Shown here in pieces: positions 22,352-35,000 of a stretch of 64,000 nucleotides of DNA (positions are counted from its first letter, which is position 1; every line of letters begins with the position of its first letter). The stretch is from Hortaea werneckii (lineage: Eukaryota; Ascomycota; Dothideomycetes; Mycosphaerellales; Teratosphaeriaceae): contig JBAOKB010000054.1 in NCBI GenBank assembly GCA_037044905.1, positions 372,001-436,000 on the forward strand. Reading direction: 5' to 3'. The notes below the pieces were generated by a model that did no database searches, had not been told where the DNA came from, and saw only the letters and a program-made list of their open reading frames with translations. A program made the position numbers and the translations under genes.

Positions 22352-25207
22352 CGCGTTTCTCCTGGTCGACGGCGCACGTGACTCAGGCTCAGGAGGGCAT
22401 GCCAGCTTGTTAGGGTATTCGGCCTCCTGTTGTGAACGGAAAGGGAAGGGGCGCTTGGAGGGAATCGTGATGGTTGCTGGCGCTGATGGCGCAGACTGCA
22501 GAGCTCGATCGCCCGACAGCCTTGGCGTTCAGTTTAGGAATGCGAGCATGTGGCGGTGAGAGGGTCCGCAGATCGGGCGTCACCAGTGTTGGTCGTGGGG
22601 CGGGGCGGGGAGGATGACGGAGGCTGCTCAGGCGATGGGTGCGGAATGGTATGGAGAGTAGCAATTTCTTAGGCAATACAGCAGAAGCGAGTTGGGTGTC
22701 GTAGAGTTTGAGACAGACGTCGCTCTGTTCGGGTCCCTCGGTGGAGAAGTTCCCTGAAACTCAATCCGCCTCTAGCACCGCTAGCGCTGGCTGCTCCCGC
22801 CCTCGTCCTGGCCGGTCCTGTCAAAATAGCTGGCCTCACTCCTGGCCCCGATGCAGCGATCACAGCCCGATCCTGGCAATTCCGGGGCGTACCACTCGCG
22901 CGGCTCAAATGGCGAGAAAGAGCGAGACGACGCGGGAAGTGGGCAGCAGTATCAGCAGTATTAGCAGTATCAGCAGTATCAGAGACGGCTCACAATCCAC
23001 CAAGACGCCTTTCGCTCACGAAAGAGTGACGGCACAACAGCTGCCCTGTGCCTGTGCGCGATTCTCACGCGCGCGCGGCGTGTCCGTCGATCTTATTCGC
23101 ACCCTACAGTACTGCGTTCCGCCAAGGAACCCCTATTGCGTGGCGTTCACGAAAAAGATGGGGGAAAACGCTTCTTCGGATACGAGGCGCTTTCCCCTAC
23201 AGTACAGGCGCATACCGGGCGCAGCGGCAGCTATCCGAGGCGGTTTCACCCGTCGCTGTAGATTACCCTACGCCCTCCATCCCAATACAACTACTGAGAT
23301 ATCAATACCTTGCTGTACAGGCAGACAGACTGGAACCACCTGTGATTCACCGTCGGTGACAGTCGGTGACGGAGCGCTCTCCGGTCCATTGACCCGACGC
23401 CGCCCCCGGGCCGGTATAATAAGACGATTGTCGGGGGGCCAGCGCAAGCCTAAGCTGCAGTAAGCCACGCGACCTTGTCACCACATGCGCAGTCCGGCAA
23501 GTAGAAGCAACATGTACCTCCTAGATAGCCATATTTTAGAAAGGATTCGAGGGATCTGGTGAGACGCTGATATGCAAATTATTATCTTCTCCATCCCGGA
23601 AACGCGGTGACTTGTCGCGATATCCCCTCCCTTCATTCATCTCGACGCGTCGTAATCACGAGGGATTTGTTATGCTAGGGTCATCCGCTAGCTAATGAGC
23701 TGGGGAGCCCCAAGGCGTGAGAGTTACCGATCTGAATTGTATACTCATTGAGGCGTGCGCCCTCTGTGTCTGACCCCTTCAAATCATGTTGCTTTGGCTC
23801 GATATGAAGGCTCGTAATTTCACCCCTGACTTGTCAAAATTGCAGCAATACATGACAATTAAAACGGCCGAACAAGCAACGAGCTTACCAACGCTACTGC
23901 TGGGCCCTGCGTCACGTTGCGGGGCTTCTTCAACGGTGTGGGTGTGTTGTCTGCAGGCTCGCTAGTAGCAGAAGAAGGGTCGTGTTCGTACGGTCGAAGT
24001 AATTAAAGTCGTGGGACCCGGGGTCAGGGTTCTGAATCTCTCATGGGTCAAGGATGCACAGGTTGCACAGATGGGTATTGATGCCTTGGTGACCTACCTT
24101 AAAGTACATTCTTCATCTGAGCAACCTGAGGCCGAAAAGCCTCAGGCCTCAAAAGGCCCGGGGATTCTTGGGTGATTTGACTTCAGCTAAGGTAAGGTAC
24201 AACGACAAACTCGAGAGAAGCGGCCAAGGGCTCTGATGACGATTTTAGCCAGGATCGCTCCCCAGATCCTTTGTAGCCGCTGAGATTCCAAAAGCAGAGC
24301 AGTGAAATTCAAACCACATGATCTAGACGGAATCCTGCGCGATTATAATAATATAACAAGGTATACAAGCAATAGCGAAGGAGGCGCATCATGGTAACCT
24401 ACCTAGCTATGGTTGATACTGCATCATCACCATGCCGAAGACTTGACTGCCCCGCTTCCCGATGTGAGCATTGAGTACAATGAAGGTCGGGTTGTCGTGC
24501 AATCGCTGTTCAAACCCAATGGTCGATGAGAAAGATGGTGCTCTTGTGAAGTCTTAAGGCTGCCTCTTCACACGCCTCTCCGCACTTTGTGACAACCGCG
24601 ACCCTGTCAGTCATACGGCTCTTTGAAAATTGCTTTATAGTAAGCAACTTGAACTGTGTTATCTCACCGTCCCAGGCTGGACGCCCGCGAATTCTTTCAC
24701 AAGATGTGCCAATATCAGAACAAGAAAAAAATACAAAGAAACCATAGCCTTCACCAATCGCATGTCAAGGAATTGGGACTTGAGGCCTACGAGCCTGTGG
24801 TTGCTTCTCTGACAGCCTGGCAAACACAAGGCCACAACTATAGCGAGACACGCTTTTCACAGCTCAAATATGACGCCGTTGATCGTTCCGCTCTTTGCTT
24901 ACACCAGATGCGAATACCATAGTGAAAAGGGAACATAAGTACATTACTTCATGCGTCGTACTCCTCACCATCGTCACGCCGCAGTAACGATGGGAAGACC
25001 CATGAGCAAAGGAAATGGTTAACCCGCGGTGAGAGAATATGCAAGTATTGGCATACCAATCTAAATACTCTCACACACCCACATGGCAGGCACTAGAGGT
25101 CAATCCATACAAGAAGAATGCAAAATTTGTCATGAAGCTTTCCAAAAAGATGTCTGTGCAAAAAGAAGATGCCAAGAAGTAAAATCGCCGCACTCCAAAG
25201 TTCGAGC
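22352..25207. other. 2.9-kb gene-poor region upstream of NIK1 and downstream of GH45
   Basis: The first several hundred bases should be the NIK1 promoter and leader. A CACGTGAC core lies at about 22375. A short imperfect repeat of agcagtat(c/t) units occurs at about 22944-22981. The remainder to 25207 contains only short open frames with no recognisable domains. It is more AT-rich after about 23.5 kb, but no transposase, reverse transcriptase or terminal repeats were seen. It separates the frame-broken left block from the clean right block. Confidence 0.45.
22944..22981. repeat. short imperfect tandem repeat (agcagtat-type units)
   Basis: Four near-copies of a nine-base unit (cagcagtat, with one tta variant) lie in tandem upstream of NIK1. 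Probably simple-sequence slippage. Confidence 0.6.
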
Positions 25208-26426
25208 TTACACGTACTCATACACGTACTGAACTTCGCACTCCTCGTCGCCTGAAGCGTAGTCGGAAGGAGCAGCAGACTCGGTGTCAGCTGGAGCGGC
25301 GGCGCTGGATGAGGCGCTGCCGTAGGTGGCAGAGAAGGAGTACGGGCTCGACATGTACTGCGACGATGACGCGCTGTCGCTGACTGGAGCAGCCTCCGAT
25401 AAGCTCGCCGGCGCCGAGTAGGCTGGGGCAGAGGAAGCCGGCGCCGAGTACGCTGGGGGGTTGGAGTTATCGACGGGAGCAGTGGAGGAAGAGGCGGGCG
25501 CGGATGAGCTCTCAGCAGCAGCTACGACGGAAGAGGAGGCGGGAGAGCTTTCGACAGCGGCCGTGGAGGAAGAAGCAGCCTCGGACGATGACGCTGGGGC
25601 AGCGACGGACGAAGATGCTGGGGCCGAGGAGCCAGAGTCAGAGGTATCAGCCTCAGATTCGGTCGGGGTCTCGCCACTGCGAATGCAGCCAGTCTTGTCC
25701 GTCAAAGCCTTGGGGCAGGTGACCTGCTTGTAGTCGACGCTCGGGTCTGGGAAATGTCAGATCTCTGCCGTGTCTTTTCAAAAGATTGCCTTCCTCGGGG
25801 GAATACTCACTGTCAGCACCCTCAAAGAAATCGCCGAAGCGGAAGTTGCAGCCCGGCTGCAAAGCACTTGGGAAGTTCGAGCATGTGTTGGTGGAGATGC
25901 CACCGTATTGTGCGCCCCAGCCACTGCTTGGTGCGCCCCATTCGTCGGTACAGCCATTGTAGATACCAACGCCGCCGCCTGGGATGGCAAGATCGAATTG
26001 ACCCTCGCCGAGGTCAGCGCCCGTGTTTGTCGCCTGTACAATCATCTTTTTGCCGGCGATCGAGGTCGAGGTGAAAGTGAGCTCGTAACAGGCGCAGCAC
26101 CACGAGCTCTCGCTACCACCGGGAATCGACACAGCTGCGAAGCCGTATGCTAGGTCAGAGCTGACAGCCCATGGTGACTGGTCGGAGCACATGTAGGCTG
26201 AACCGCCGTCACAGCCAGACTTCGCATTGGCATCGGAAAGCGGATTGTCATCGGCGTCGCAGGTCGTAATCGGGGCGCTCACGTCGGCCTTGCCCTCCCA
26301 GGCACACGAGCCCTTGCAGCAGTCCCAGTATCTGGTGGTGCTTCCCGAGCCACTTACTTGGGCCTTAGAGACGGTTGCAAGGCCAGCGGTCAGGGCCAGG
26401 AAGGCGATAGATCGGAATGAAGACAT
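25208..26426 (-). CDS. GH45 endoglucanase, secreted
   Basis: Secreted endo-beta-1,4-glucanase (endoglucanase V type) acting on cellulose outside the cell by an inverting mechanism. A signal peptide covers residues 1-22 (ending VSKA). The family signature [13 protein letters not shown] follows, with the catalytic-base Asp at about residue 35. The second catalytic Asp is in [18 protein letters not shown]. Many paired cysteines fit the GH45 fold. One intron (25747-25810, gtgagt..cccag) joins FFEGAD to [12 protein letters not shown]. The catalytic domain ends at about residue 235 ([12 protein letters not shown]). About 150 residues of Ser/Ala/Pro-rich sequence follow, with repeated 'AYSAPAS' units and a Tyr-rich end (EVQYVYEYV). 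No cellulose-binding module (CBM1) is present, so the tail could instead be an O-glycosylated linker or wall-association region. Total is 384 residues. No frame break was seen. Confidence 0.93.
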
Positions 26427-27672
26427 CTTGTTTGATATGGTGTGGAGATGAGGTTTCGAACTCTACAGCAGTGAGAACGATCCCCAGACTTCCAATGGAG
26501 GATTTTGTGTGATGATGGATGGAGCGGGTAGAGGCTGATGGTGGTAACAGAAACAACAAACGTGAAAGAACGACTGGAGGAAGACTCTTGTAAATACCTA
26601 CATCCCTCTTTCGCACTCGAGCCGACCAGGAGATGCCTAGGCGCCTGGCTGAAATGACTTTGATCTGGGTAAGCGGCGCCACCACTATATAGATGAGACG
26701 GTCTGCGACACTTTAAGTTTTGATATTGCAATGGAGCCTCGCTTGGAACTTGGCGAGCCCGTGTCAGAACCGCTGAACACGGCGGGAGCCTCTCCGCAGA
26801 CAGTCGAGAGATCAGAATGCTCCGGCTCGTATGGAAGACTCTTGGGTGCGGTGGCGTTCTGCATACTTCATTTCGCCTTCCGCTCTTGCGTTTCATGTAG
26901 AGCAGCCTTTCGGTAAGCGCTTGGCAGAGGGTCTGCGGAGGTGTAGGCGGCCGGTTCGGCACTGCGACTTTTGGGGCATCGATACTGGCCACCTGTATCT
27001 TGAAGCCTATCAAGAAGCATTGTGTCGTCCTCAACGAAGACCATATTGCGTAGGCCGAAGAGCGATTTCTGGCGTGGCCTCGTGAAGATGAGAAGACGAC
27101 AACCAGGATGGGTCTCCGGAAGTTGCGGAGATTAGATCAGCCGGCGCTTAGGGCTCATTGTGTTCGGCTGGGTTTCGCCGGACGTGGAGAGGAACTTCGC
27201 AAGAACGCTCTCATTTGTGCAGTGCGACAACGGGTTGCTGAGACCGAGAACGACAGGTTACCACCGAGACAAGGGATCCGTAGTTGGCGGAAGAAAGTGT
27301 CTGGGCTCACCTCTCGAGAAGCTGCAGCATATCTCAAATTTCCTGCCAGTAGTAATGATCGCCACCGAGATGCATCGCCTTGCGACAGTTTTACATCAAA
27401 TCGCGTCAGAATGCAGCATGAATCCTACAATGAGCTCTCCTCTCGGGCACCTTGTCGATACGCGAGACGGTATCATTAGCCGTCACGATGCTGTCAGTCT
27501 GCTATTTGCAGCTGTCGATGGGAGTTGTAATGATTGCATCAAATGTAAATAATGAGGCCCAGAGAGATGAAGGCGAGTACATATTCGCTTCTAGCAGGCA
27601 CAACGCCCATGTCCTCGTGTCACCATTCAATTCAATCTTCAGCTTTATCCTCTTATTACTAGTAGAAGCGTC
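26427..27672. other. intergenic, divergent promoters of GH45 and the dehydrogenase
   Basis: A 1.25-kb gap between divergent genes. An open frame at 27160-27552 (with VVMIATEMHRLATVLHQIASEC) has a helical look but no ATG-based gene model or recognised domain. It could be a gene remnant. Nothing else was supported. Confidence 0.4.
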
Positions 27673-28929
27673 ATGGCGAGCCTACAATCCGCAGTGGGCC
27701 ACAAAGCGGCACATCAAGCAGCCACTTTGTCCAACATAAGCAGAAGGACAATTGTATCTGTTGCTACAGATGGACGGGCGGAACTAGGTACCACGAGGAG
27801 CATGGGCTATCTCCCGCAGCATTTCCCTATCTACTGCAACCCGCGGGCTTCGGGGGCTGAGAAGCGAAGCTTGAAAGGCTCGTCTCCGGTCCGGCGAGAG
27901 TTTCACTCTGCGTACAGGTCTCTGTACCGGCAGCCAAACCCGGCCAACCAGCATGCGATCGCATCGGCCACTCAGCAAACCTCCAAAGATGTGAGACCGC
28001 GAGGCAGCCAGGTCATATCCGAGGGCCATTTGATCAAGCCGGAATCCATCCAGCCCGGTGTAAACAAGACTTTCAACCGCTTCGACATGGCTGGCACCGC
28101 GACCATTGTGACGGGTGGCTCGCAAGGTCTTGGACTGGCAATGGCTGAGGGTCTAGCGGAGGCCGGGTCAAAGGTCTACTGCATTGATCGTGGCGATCAG
28201 CCCTCTCAGCACTTCAAGGTAGCTTCGGAGAGATTGCTACCTTACGATGGGGGTCAGCTGCATTACCGCCAGGCTGACATCACGGACACCAAGGCCCTTG
28301 ACAATGCCATTGCAGACATTGCGGCCGAGCACCAGAGATTGGATGGCGTGATTGCTGCAGCTGGCATTATGAAGGTCTCTCCGGCTCTTGAGTATGATGT
28401 GGAGGATGCTAGGAAAATGCTGGATGTTAATTGTAAGCGTTCAGGAGTCCAATATTGAAGACGAAGAGGGCTGACTTTGTGCCTAGTCACTGGTGTGCTG
28501 ATGACAGCTACCTCTGCCGCGCGTCAAATGATGAAATACAAGACTCAGGGCTCTATTTGCCTTGTGGCGTCCATGTCCGGTCTGATTGCCAACAAAGGGC
28601 TCATCTCGCCAGTATATAACGCCTCGAAAGCCGCTGTCATTCAGCTTGCCAGATCTTTGTCGATGGAGTGGGGACGAGGCGGTGGTGAGGAAGGCGTTGA
28701 TGGTATTCGAGTCAACTGCCTTAGCCCCGGCCACATCGTCACGCCCATGGTTCGAAAGAACTTGGAAGAGATCCCTGGGGTGAGGGAGACGTGGGAGAGC
28801 GAGAACATGATGGGACGGATTTCCGAGCCAGAGGAATTCAAGGGTGCTGGGCTGTTCTTGCTCAGTAAAGCCAGCAGCTTCATGACTGGCAACAATTTAG
28901 TCATCGATGGCGGCCATACCGCGTGGTAA
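27673..28929 (+). CDS. short-chain dehydrogenase/reductase with long N-terminal extension
   Basis: A classical NAD(P)-dependent SDR. The cofactor motif is TGGSQGLGLA (TGxxxGxG) in TIVTGGSQGLGLAMAEGLAEAG at about residues 143-164, with an acidic residue in CIDRGD that favours NAD. NNAG is replaced by AAAGIM. The catalytic Ser is in SMSG, followed by YNASKAA (YxxxK). The end VIDGGHTAW is typical of polyol-type SDRs such as D-arabinitol or sorbose reductases. One intron (28433-28486, gtaagc..cctag) joins LDVN to FTGVLM. The first ~137 residues before the SDR domain are Arg/Ser-rich, lack acidic residues at the very start, and may be a mitochondrial targeting region, though part could be 5' leader if a downstream ATG such as MAGTATIV (28088) is used. 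Total is 400 residues. The substrate cannot be told from the sequence. Confidence 0.85.
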
Positions 28930-30653
28930 ATCTCTTCATGCAGGGGTGTAATTGCAATAGCTTTCACGTATAGTTGCTCATCGAAGAACAACGTAGACTG
29001 TTTCCAATGCCTCGACGGCGCCATGGTTCTCGTTTGCTAGTCAGTAAGCACGGCAGACTAGTGTACGATTGATGCAAAACAACGCAGGGCTGCCGTGTCT
29101 CGCGTGTCTGTCGGATCTCGCCTATAGCAACGGACGACAGGGAAGTCGCTCGTTTAATTCACTCCCACCGCGCCCGTCCATGTGCGCAGGCTTGCAGGCT
29201 CCATTGAACCAAAGAATGTTTCCCAAACGTTCCAGTCAGTTGGTATCGTGCGGCGAAGTCTTGACTGATGGGGTCTTGTCAAGCGATCCCCAGCCGTCTT
29301 CACGCGAGAGGTTTTCTCCACCATCGCAACCATTGGGTTTGGATTCCGACGCCATTTTAGACTCTTGTCGTTGAACAACACTTCAAGCCGGTGAAACCTG
29401 GAAGTCCCGGCTATACTTGACAATGGCCGTCTATTTCGATTGCAATTGGCTGGCCTTGCTCTTTCTTCTCAGCCTCCTGATTTGGTATCAGCAGTATTGA
29501 ACCTCATCCTAGTGGATATATGTGATTTCTTACTTTGCAGGGACTACGCGAACTGTGGCCTTGAAGATATACGGATTATCAGAAGACACGGCAGAGGAGC
29601 AGAAGCCACCTGAATCCTCGGTCTCGCCGTCGCTGGTACGCTAGTCTTCGATCGTGGGCGACACGTACACCGAATGTGTGCATTCGCCGGCTGATGAACT
29701 TGCATTGTTCAATTCTCAGGGCTTTGCGTAAACGGCAATCGGGACGACTCCCATCGCTCCTCTAGACGTGCGATTGGCTTGAAAAGCCATTCTTCTGTGG
29801 AAAGAAAGGCGTTGGGATAAATAAGAGATGCAGACGGCGTTGATCATGTGTAAACATGTCGTATACTGTTCTATTATTCGTAGCGTAATGTCGCCCATTG
29901 TGTGCTTGCTGAAAGTATTGTAGTGCTAGTAGTACAGATTACTGGTACATCCGGAACGCATCAAGAAGCAAATATCCGCACCCTAGGGGTATCAATCAAA
30001 TAACTCGTTAACACGCAATCCGCCCATGCTCGCTGAAAATCCAATATGTGCTGAACGCCGATTCGAATGGCTGGTGCCTTCAAGTATATCAAGTAAATTG
30101 TGTGCTTGCCGCGCTGCTGCGCATAAGAATTATGAAGTGCAGAAAGCATAATACCTCCAAGAGGTGCTTGCTGGTGGTGGCTTTCGGCTGAGATGCGGAA
30201 ATATGCAAGGGTCGGGGCCTCGGTCCCGGCCATGATCCGGGTGGGGGTGGATTTCCCAGACAGTAGTAGGAAAGTCAAAGCGGATTTGACTTGCCGTGTT
30301 TTCGCCAGCGAAAAACCTTCGGCAAGGTTCATCACGAGATTTCGGTTGTCGCAGCCTAAAACGGGCCTCCGTTTTTTCGCGCTTGCGCAAAGGAGATCAT
30401 CTGTTCTGTAAACGTTGTTCTTGGTGTTTGCAAGAACTTCCTCCCAAGCGGCTGTTTCTCGGTAGACTGCCGCAGGGTGAGATCACAGCACCTTCCGTCA
30501 CACCGAGCCTGGGTCGCAGACGTGCGGTTTCCGTCGGCAATGTGGTTGGTTCAACACGTTTAGAGTGTTGACCAGGAGATGTAGCGGGAGTTTGCATCCA
30601 GACACGCGCAAGCCGCGTCTCGGACTGTCATGAGGCGCTCAGAGATCCCCATG
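28930..30653. other. 1.7-kb intergenic region between convergent genes
   Basis: Lies between the 3' ends of the dehydrogenase and the second bZIP gene. It contains only short open frames without recognisable domains, and no repeat or RNA gene was identified. Confidence 0.45.
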
Positions 30654-32007
30654 TTAAGCCGTCGGATAGTGCGAGAGAGGATAGCCTCTACCGTCATCGC
30701 GATAAGACACCTGCGCCTGTGTTGTCGCAGGGGGCTGGCTTGCGTATTGTTGGTGCTCGTGCGATGGTTGTCCGTAAGTGGGGTGCGGTAACGGAGCTGG
30801 AGGCAGTTGACTATCGGAGGCAGGGTACTCCGCAGAAGCCGGGGGGACTTGTACTGACGGAATTTGATATGCTGGCTGCTGAGAGTATCCTTGCGCATAA
30901 GCATGTTGGGCTTGCGGAGTATGGTAAGGTTGTTGGTGAGGTAGATGTGGTGGTGCCTGTTGCGATGGAACGGGGTACGTCGAGGGACTGGAAACTGCCA
31001 TTGCCTGGAATTCATTTTGCGGAGGCATGTGAGGAGCTTGATAGCTCTGTGCTTGAGGAGCTGGTGCTGCCGCGTACGTTGGTGCGGAAGGCTGGCCGTA
31101 TGCATGCGGACCGACTGCTGATGGTTGCGTTGATGGGTGCTCATACTTGATAGCAGGCTGATCCTGGGCACCGTATTGATATGCTGGGCCGGATGGTGCC
31201 CAAGCCATCGGTGGGTGGTGCTGCAACGAGGTTTGCATGGGCACCGAGTGTGCGTTCGGCATGCCTTGGGCACTATCCTGTGGCCTCCATCCTGGAAGGT
31301 GCTGTGAGCCGACAGGAACAGTCGATTGATTTACCGGAACTGTAGAGCCAGGCACAGCAGAATGGTACGGGGTCTGATGATGGAAAGATCCATGCCGTGA
31401 GTCCGATGAATGTGATGGGGCCAAGGACATGCTCCTTGGAGAGGAAGGCGATGTCCTGTGGAGGCTTGAGTCGGGGACCGATAAAAGCGGCGCATCGCTT
31501 TGGCGGTGCTCTGCAACAATGTCAGCTTGATAGATCAAGGTGGATCAAGAACCGGTGCGACGGACGTTCTGGGGGCGGAAGAGCAAAGCCTGCTTCATTC
31601 AACTTGTTCCGAAGGTAGCGATTCTCATCTTCCAGCTCGCGATTGCGTTGCTGCGTGGTCGTCACGAGCTTCTCTCTGGATTCATTCGATTCGCGAAGAT
31701 CGCCAATCTCCTTTTCAAGACTCTCAATATGATCTTTGGTTCGCTGTCGTATAGCACGCTGAGCTTCGCGGTCGTTTGCTCTCTTGCGCTCAAGTTGCGC
31801 TGCGGACAACGTGCTCACACTGCGAGTGCCTGCTCTGGAAGCCCTCTTCTTTCCCAAAGGCTTCCTCGATTCGGAACCTGAAGACGTGTAGCCTTGTGAG
31901 GTCTGTCTTTCAAGGCCATAGTGGTAGGTCTGGACGTCAGGGTTCATTGGGGACCATGAAGTGCTGTCGGTGAAGGGATGCCAGGTTGACGCTATTACGC
32001 AAGTCAT
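30654..32007 (-). CDS. bZIP transcription factor
   Basis: A nuclear DNA-binding regulator. The basic region is LERKRANDREAQRAIRQR followed by a zipper (HIESLEKEIGDLRESNESREKL, ELEDENRYLRNKL). The AND-REAQ-R-IR core is characteristic of a conserved fungal bZIP group. The C-terminal half is rich in Pro, Gln, Ser and Tyr (QPPATTQAQVSYRDDG) and fits an activation domain. It ends GYPLSHYPTA. Two exons are proposed: 31566-32007 and 30654-31510. The join gives PPPEQHRQSD and keeps frame. The donor would be gtccgt, which is unusual. An alternative donor (gttctt) would break the frame. The start MTCVIASTW (32007) could be replaced by MNPDVQTYH (31947). Length is about 432 residues. Confidence 0.8.
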
Positions 32008-35000
32008 GGGGAGTAGTCAGACATATGTCAAATAGCGTGATGTTGGTGGAGATTCCAGACGTGGCAGTAGAAGACGTAAGTGTACCTGACGTCGTGAAGG
32101 AGTTCTGTGAAATAGCAGCAGTTGCAAAGAATCGTTCGGGGTCTCAGGCCCGGGTTTATGTTGCAAGTGCACAGGGCTGATCGTGCTGCGTCAAGTTCGT
32201 TGCAGGGAGTGCATGGATACTATTCCTAGTTTCATCTCTGAAGAAAGGTTCGTCAACGCGTAGCGCGACCTGATGGTCTCATGCTAACAGACTAGTTGCA
32301 CCTGACGAAAGCAATGACCTCCCCAAAACATCGGTACATCATGGCGCCACCGCGCGATTGTGTCACAGAAGAGGTGAGGCTAGTTTGTGATGCGCTGATG
32401 CCCGATCACTGCCGCGTGGTCGTGCAGACGGTTCACTTCCCTTAACCCACGGCCGGCCAGTAAAGGTAGAGCGCCACAGACCCTTGTCTCTGTCACCGCT
32501 TGGGCATTCTACAGTCGGCGTTGGCTTTTCGAGAATGCGAAATACCTACGGTCTTTAGCCGGGTTCGTTGCTGCCGCACGATTGCATTGATTGCACGCCG
32601 GCCCAAGAGCTTCTGCAAGACCCAACGTTACAACCAAAGCAACTGCATGGACATGTGGATCGTCGCATGGGCTGCCGCCCTCAGCGCACCGCACATGGCC
32701 CTTGCAGCAAGCCCCGGCTCGAGCAAACCTAGCTCCTTCGTCAAATCCCCTTCTAGCGGTCGGACGTCGTTCCGGAACCGGACCTTCGAGATCTTCCGTC
32801 CTTCGATCCAGCTTCCATGTCCCATGTTTTCGCTTAACACCACGTGCTCATCTACATGCTGTGGGCCTTGCCGAGTCTTTCTCTGGTGATCCTATCGGCA
32901 GCGACGCCGGCCATCCAATTCTTGAAACACCATGACCAAACCACCATTCGTAGACATTGTAGGAAGTCAGTTCTCATAGTGTCCGCGACCGAGTCGAGCT
33001 CGTGTCCTTAGGTACAGAGTTGCCATGGACGGGTCTGGATGGAAGCCTGGCATCGGGAAAATCTTGGGGCCCGTTCCTCACATTGCACATGGACCCAAGC
33101 GTTTGACTTTGGATTCCTCGAAAGCTGTTGAGCTTCAGACATTATTTACTCCAAGCGCTGACGAAGTATTGCCGGAGCATGGTGGGAGGTGGCCTCCTCT
33201 TCCCCCTCCACAAGGATTGCCAAGAGTTCTGCATGGCGCCGATCGCGACAACTCTCTCATCTGCACTACTTCTCTTCAACATCTGTCGTAGTCTATTCTG
33301 AGCTCCAGATTGCGGCTTCGACGGCTCATCCGCTCACCGCCGTAATGAGCATGGTTTGTTTTGGATGGCAGTTGCTTTCCCTCCCGCTTAGGCACCGCCA
33401 AACCGAATACCCCTCCCTCCTCCCTCGCCCGCCAAGCTTCAGCGTGTCTTGCACAGATAGCCGTTTAAGATGCCGCATGCTCTAGAGCCTGCTGGTGCAT
33501 ACCGGCCTGCCATGTCTCACACTTGTGCACTCACAGCAATTGGCCCCTCTTCCCGACGGATCCCTAGCTAGCCTTCTTGCTTGCCTGTACGAGACCTGGG
33601 TCGAACGCAGACCGTCTTATCTGACCGACAGTGGTCCTAGTTCCTTTGGCTACGAGGTGGGCATGGTGCCCCGCCGCGGGCTGAGCAGACCGCCGTGGCT
33701 GCCACGCGAACGTCTGGGATCAATGTAGTGGGCCTTCTAGGATGACGATAAGCCTGAGCTCGGACGGTTGATGGCCTTTGCTCAGCTATCTACGGTTTCG
33801 CTGCGTACCACGGCGAATACGCTGCAGGCATAGAGTTGATCTTCGTCAAAATGTTACAGCGGCCTTGCAACCCAGCGAGATCCGACGTTCGATCGATCAA
33901 GCTACAAGTTGTAAGTTGAGCCTTGTGCGGTGACTGTGGAGGTGGTGTAGGCGGTCATGCACAATTATTGGGCAACAAGAGGGAGCACGCAAGCGTGCGT
34001 TCAAAGGTGGAGGACGTTCCCGTCTGATACCGGAGCTTTCCTCCGAGCCTCTACCTGCGCTAGTGCAAACCTTATAGACACCTTCAATTTCCCACCTCGC
34101 AAGGTTCACTACGACACCATCTCTTCTGCTGCTCGTGCTTTGTACAATGCAACAGCAGTATTCCATCGCTCGTTATCAGGCGGCAGAGCGGAAGCAAGGC
34201 TCCACTTCCACATTGTTGCATTGTTGCCCAGCGCGTGCATACACTGCGATCTTCACCATACCTTACTCTGCGGGCGTTCGGTCATTGCGCCACCTGGCGT
34301 TACCACGGGAAGCAACAATGCATGGGCAAACCGCCTTTTCCTCGCCCCACAAACTTTCATATGCATCTTGTGCTGTCCAAGGTGTGCTACTCTGCATACG
34401 CGCCTGAACCAGAACCAATCTTAAAAACATATTTTGTGTCAATGGTAGCCACCGGCTCCAAGGCCGAAAGTCTAAGTCGCCCCTCCCGGGCGTCCGTCTT
34501 GCGTATTTCCGCATTTCCGGATTTCCATCAACAGTCGAGATATTTCCGGACCTCGGGGGTATTGCTCATCAGAGTACAGGAGCATGATGCTCAATCGTGT
34601 GATCGGGTTGTCAAGGCCTATCGCTCGATCTGCTGCATGACACATCTTTCGCAGGCACGACTGGGGAAATTGGCTTCTAAGTTGGTATGGATGTGATGGC
34701 TGATTCACCACGTCAACCAGGATGGACAAGTGCAACAATAATCGGCCGAGAGAGTCTTTCTCCTTATTGCTTACAGGGGAACCGAAACACACGCGCAGTG
34801 CCTTTACTTAGGTTTACGACACTGAAACAGTAGGCTCCGGCTCTGTACTGACAAATATACCACGAGACGGCATAGTATCGTCACGTGTCTGCATCGAACG
34901 GGCTCAACTTTATTTTAGACTCCAATTACATCAAGCGGGAGCGAAAAACAACCACGGTACGGCGAACTTCGACCGTCGAAGGCACTAAGAATGGCATTGA

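Noticed and set aside
22708..23463. 251-codon plus-strand frame upstream of NIK1
   Set aside because: Low-complexity Ser/Arg-rich translation with no domain, located in the expected NIK1 promoter and leader.
22352..25207. Possible transposon or RIP-mutated island
   Set aside because: Somewhat AT-richer in its second half, but no terminal repeats, target-site duplication or transposon protein traces were found by eye.
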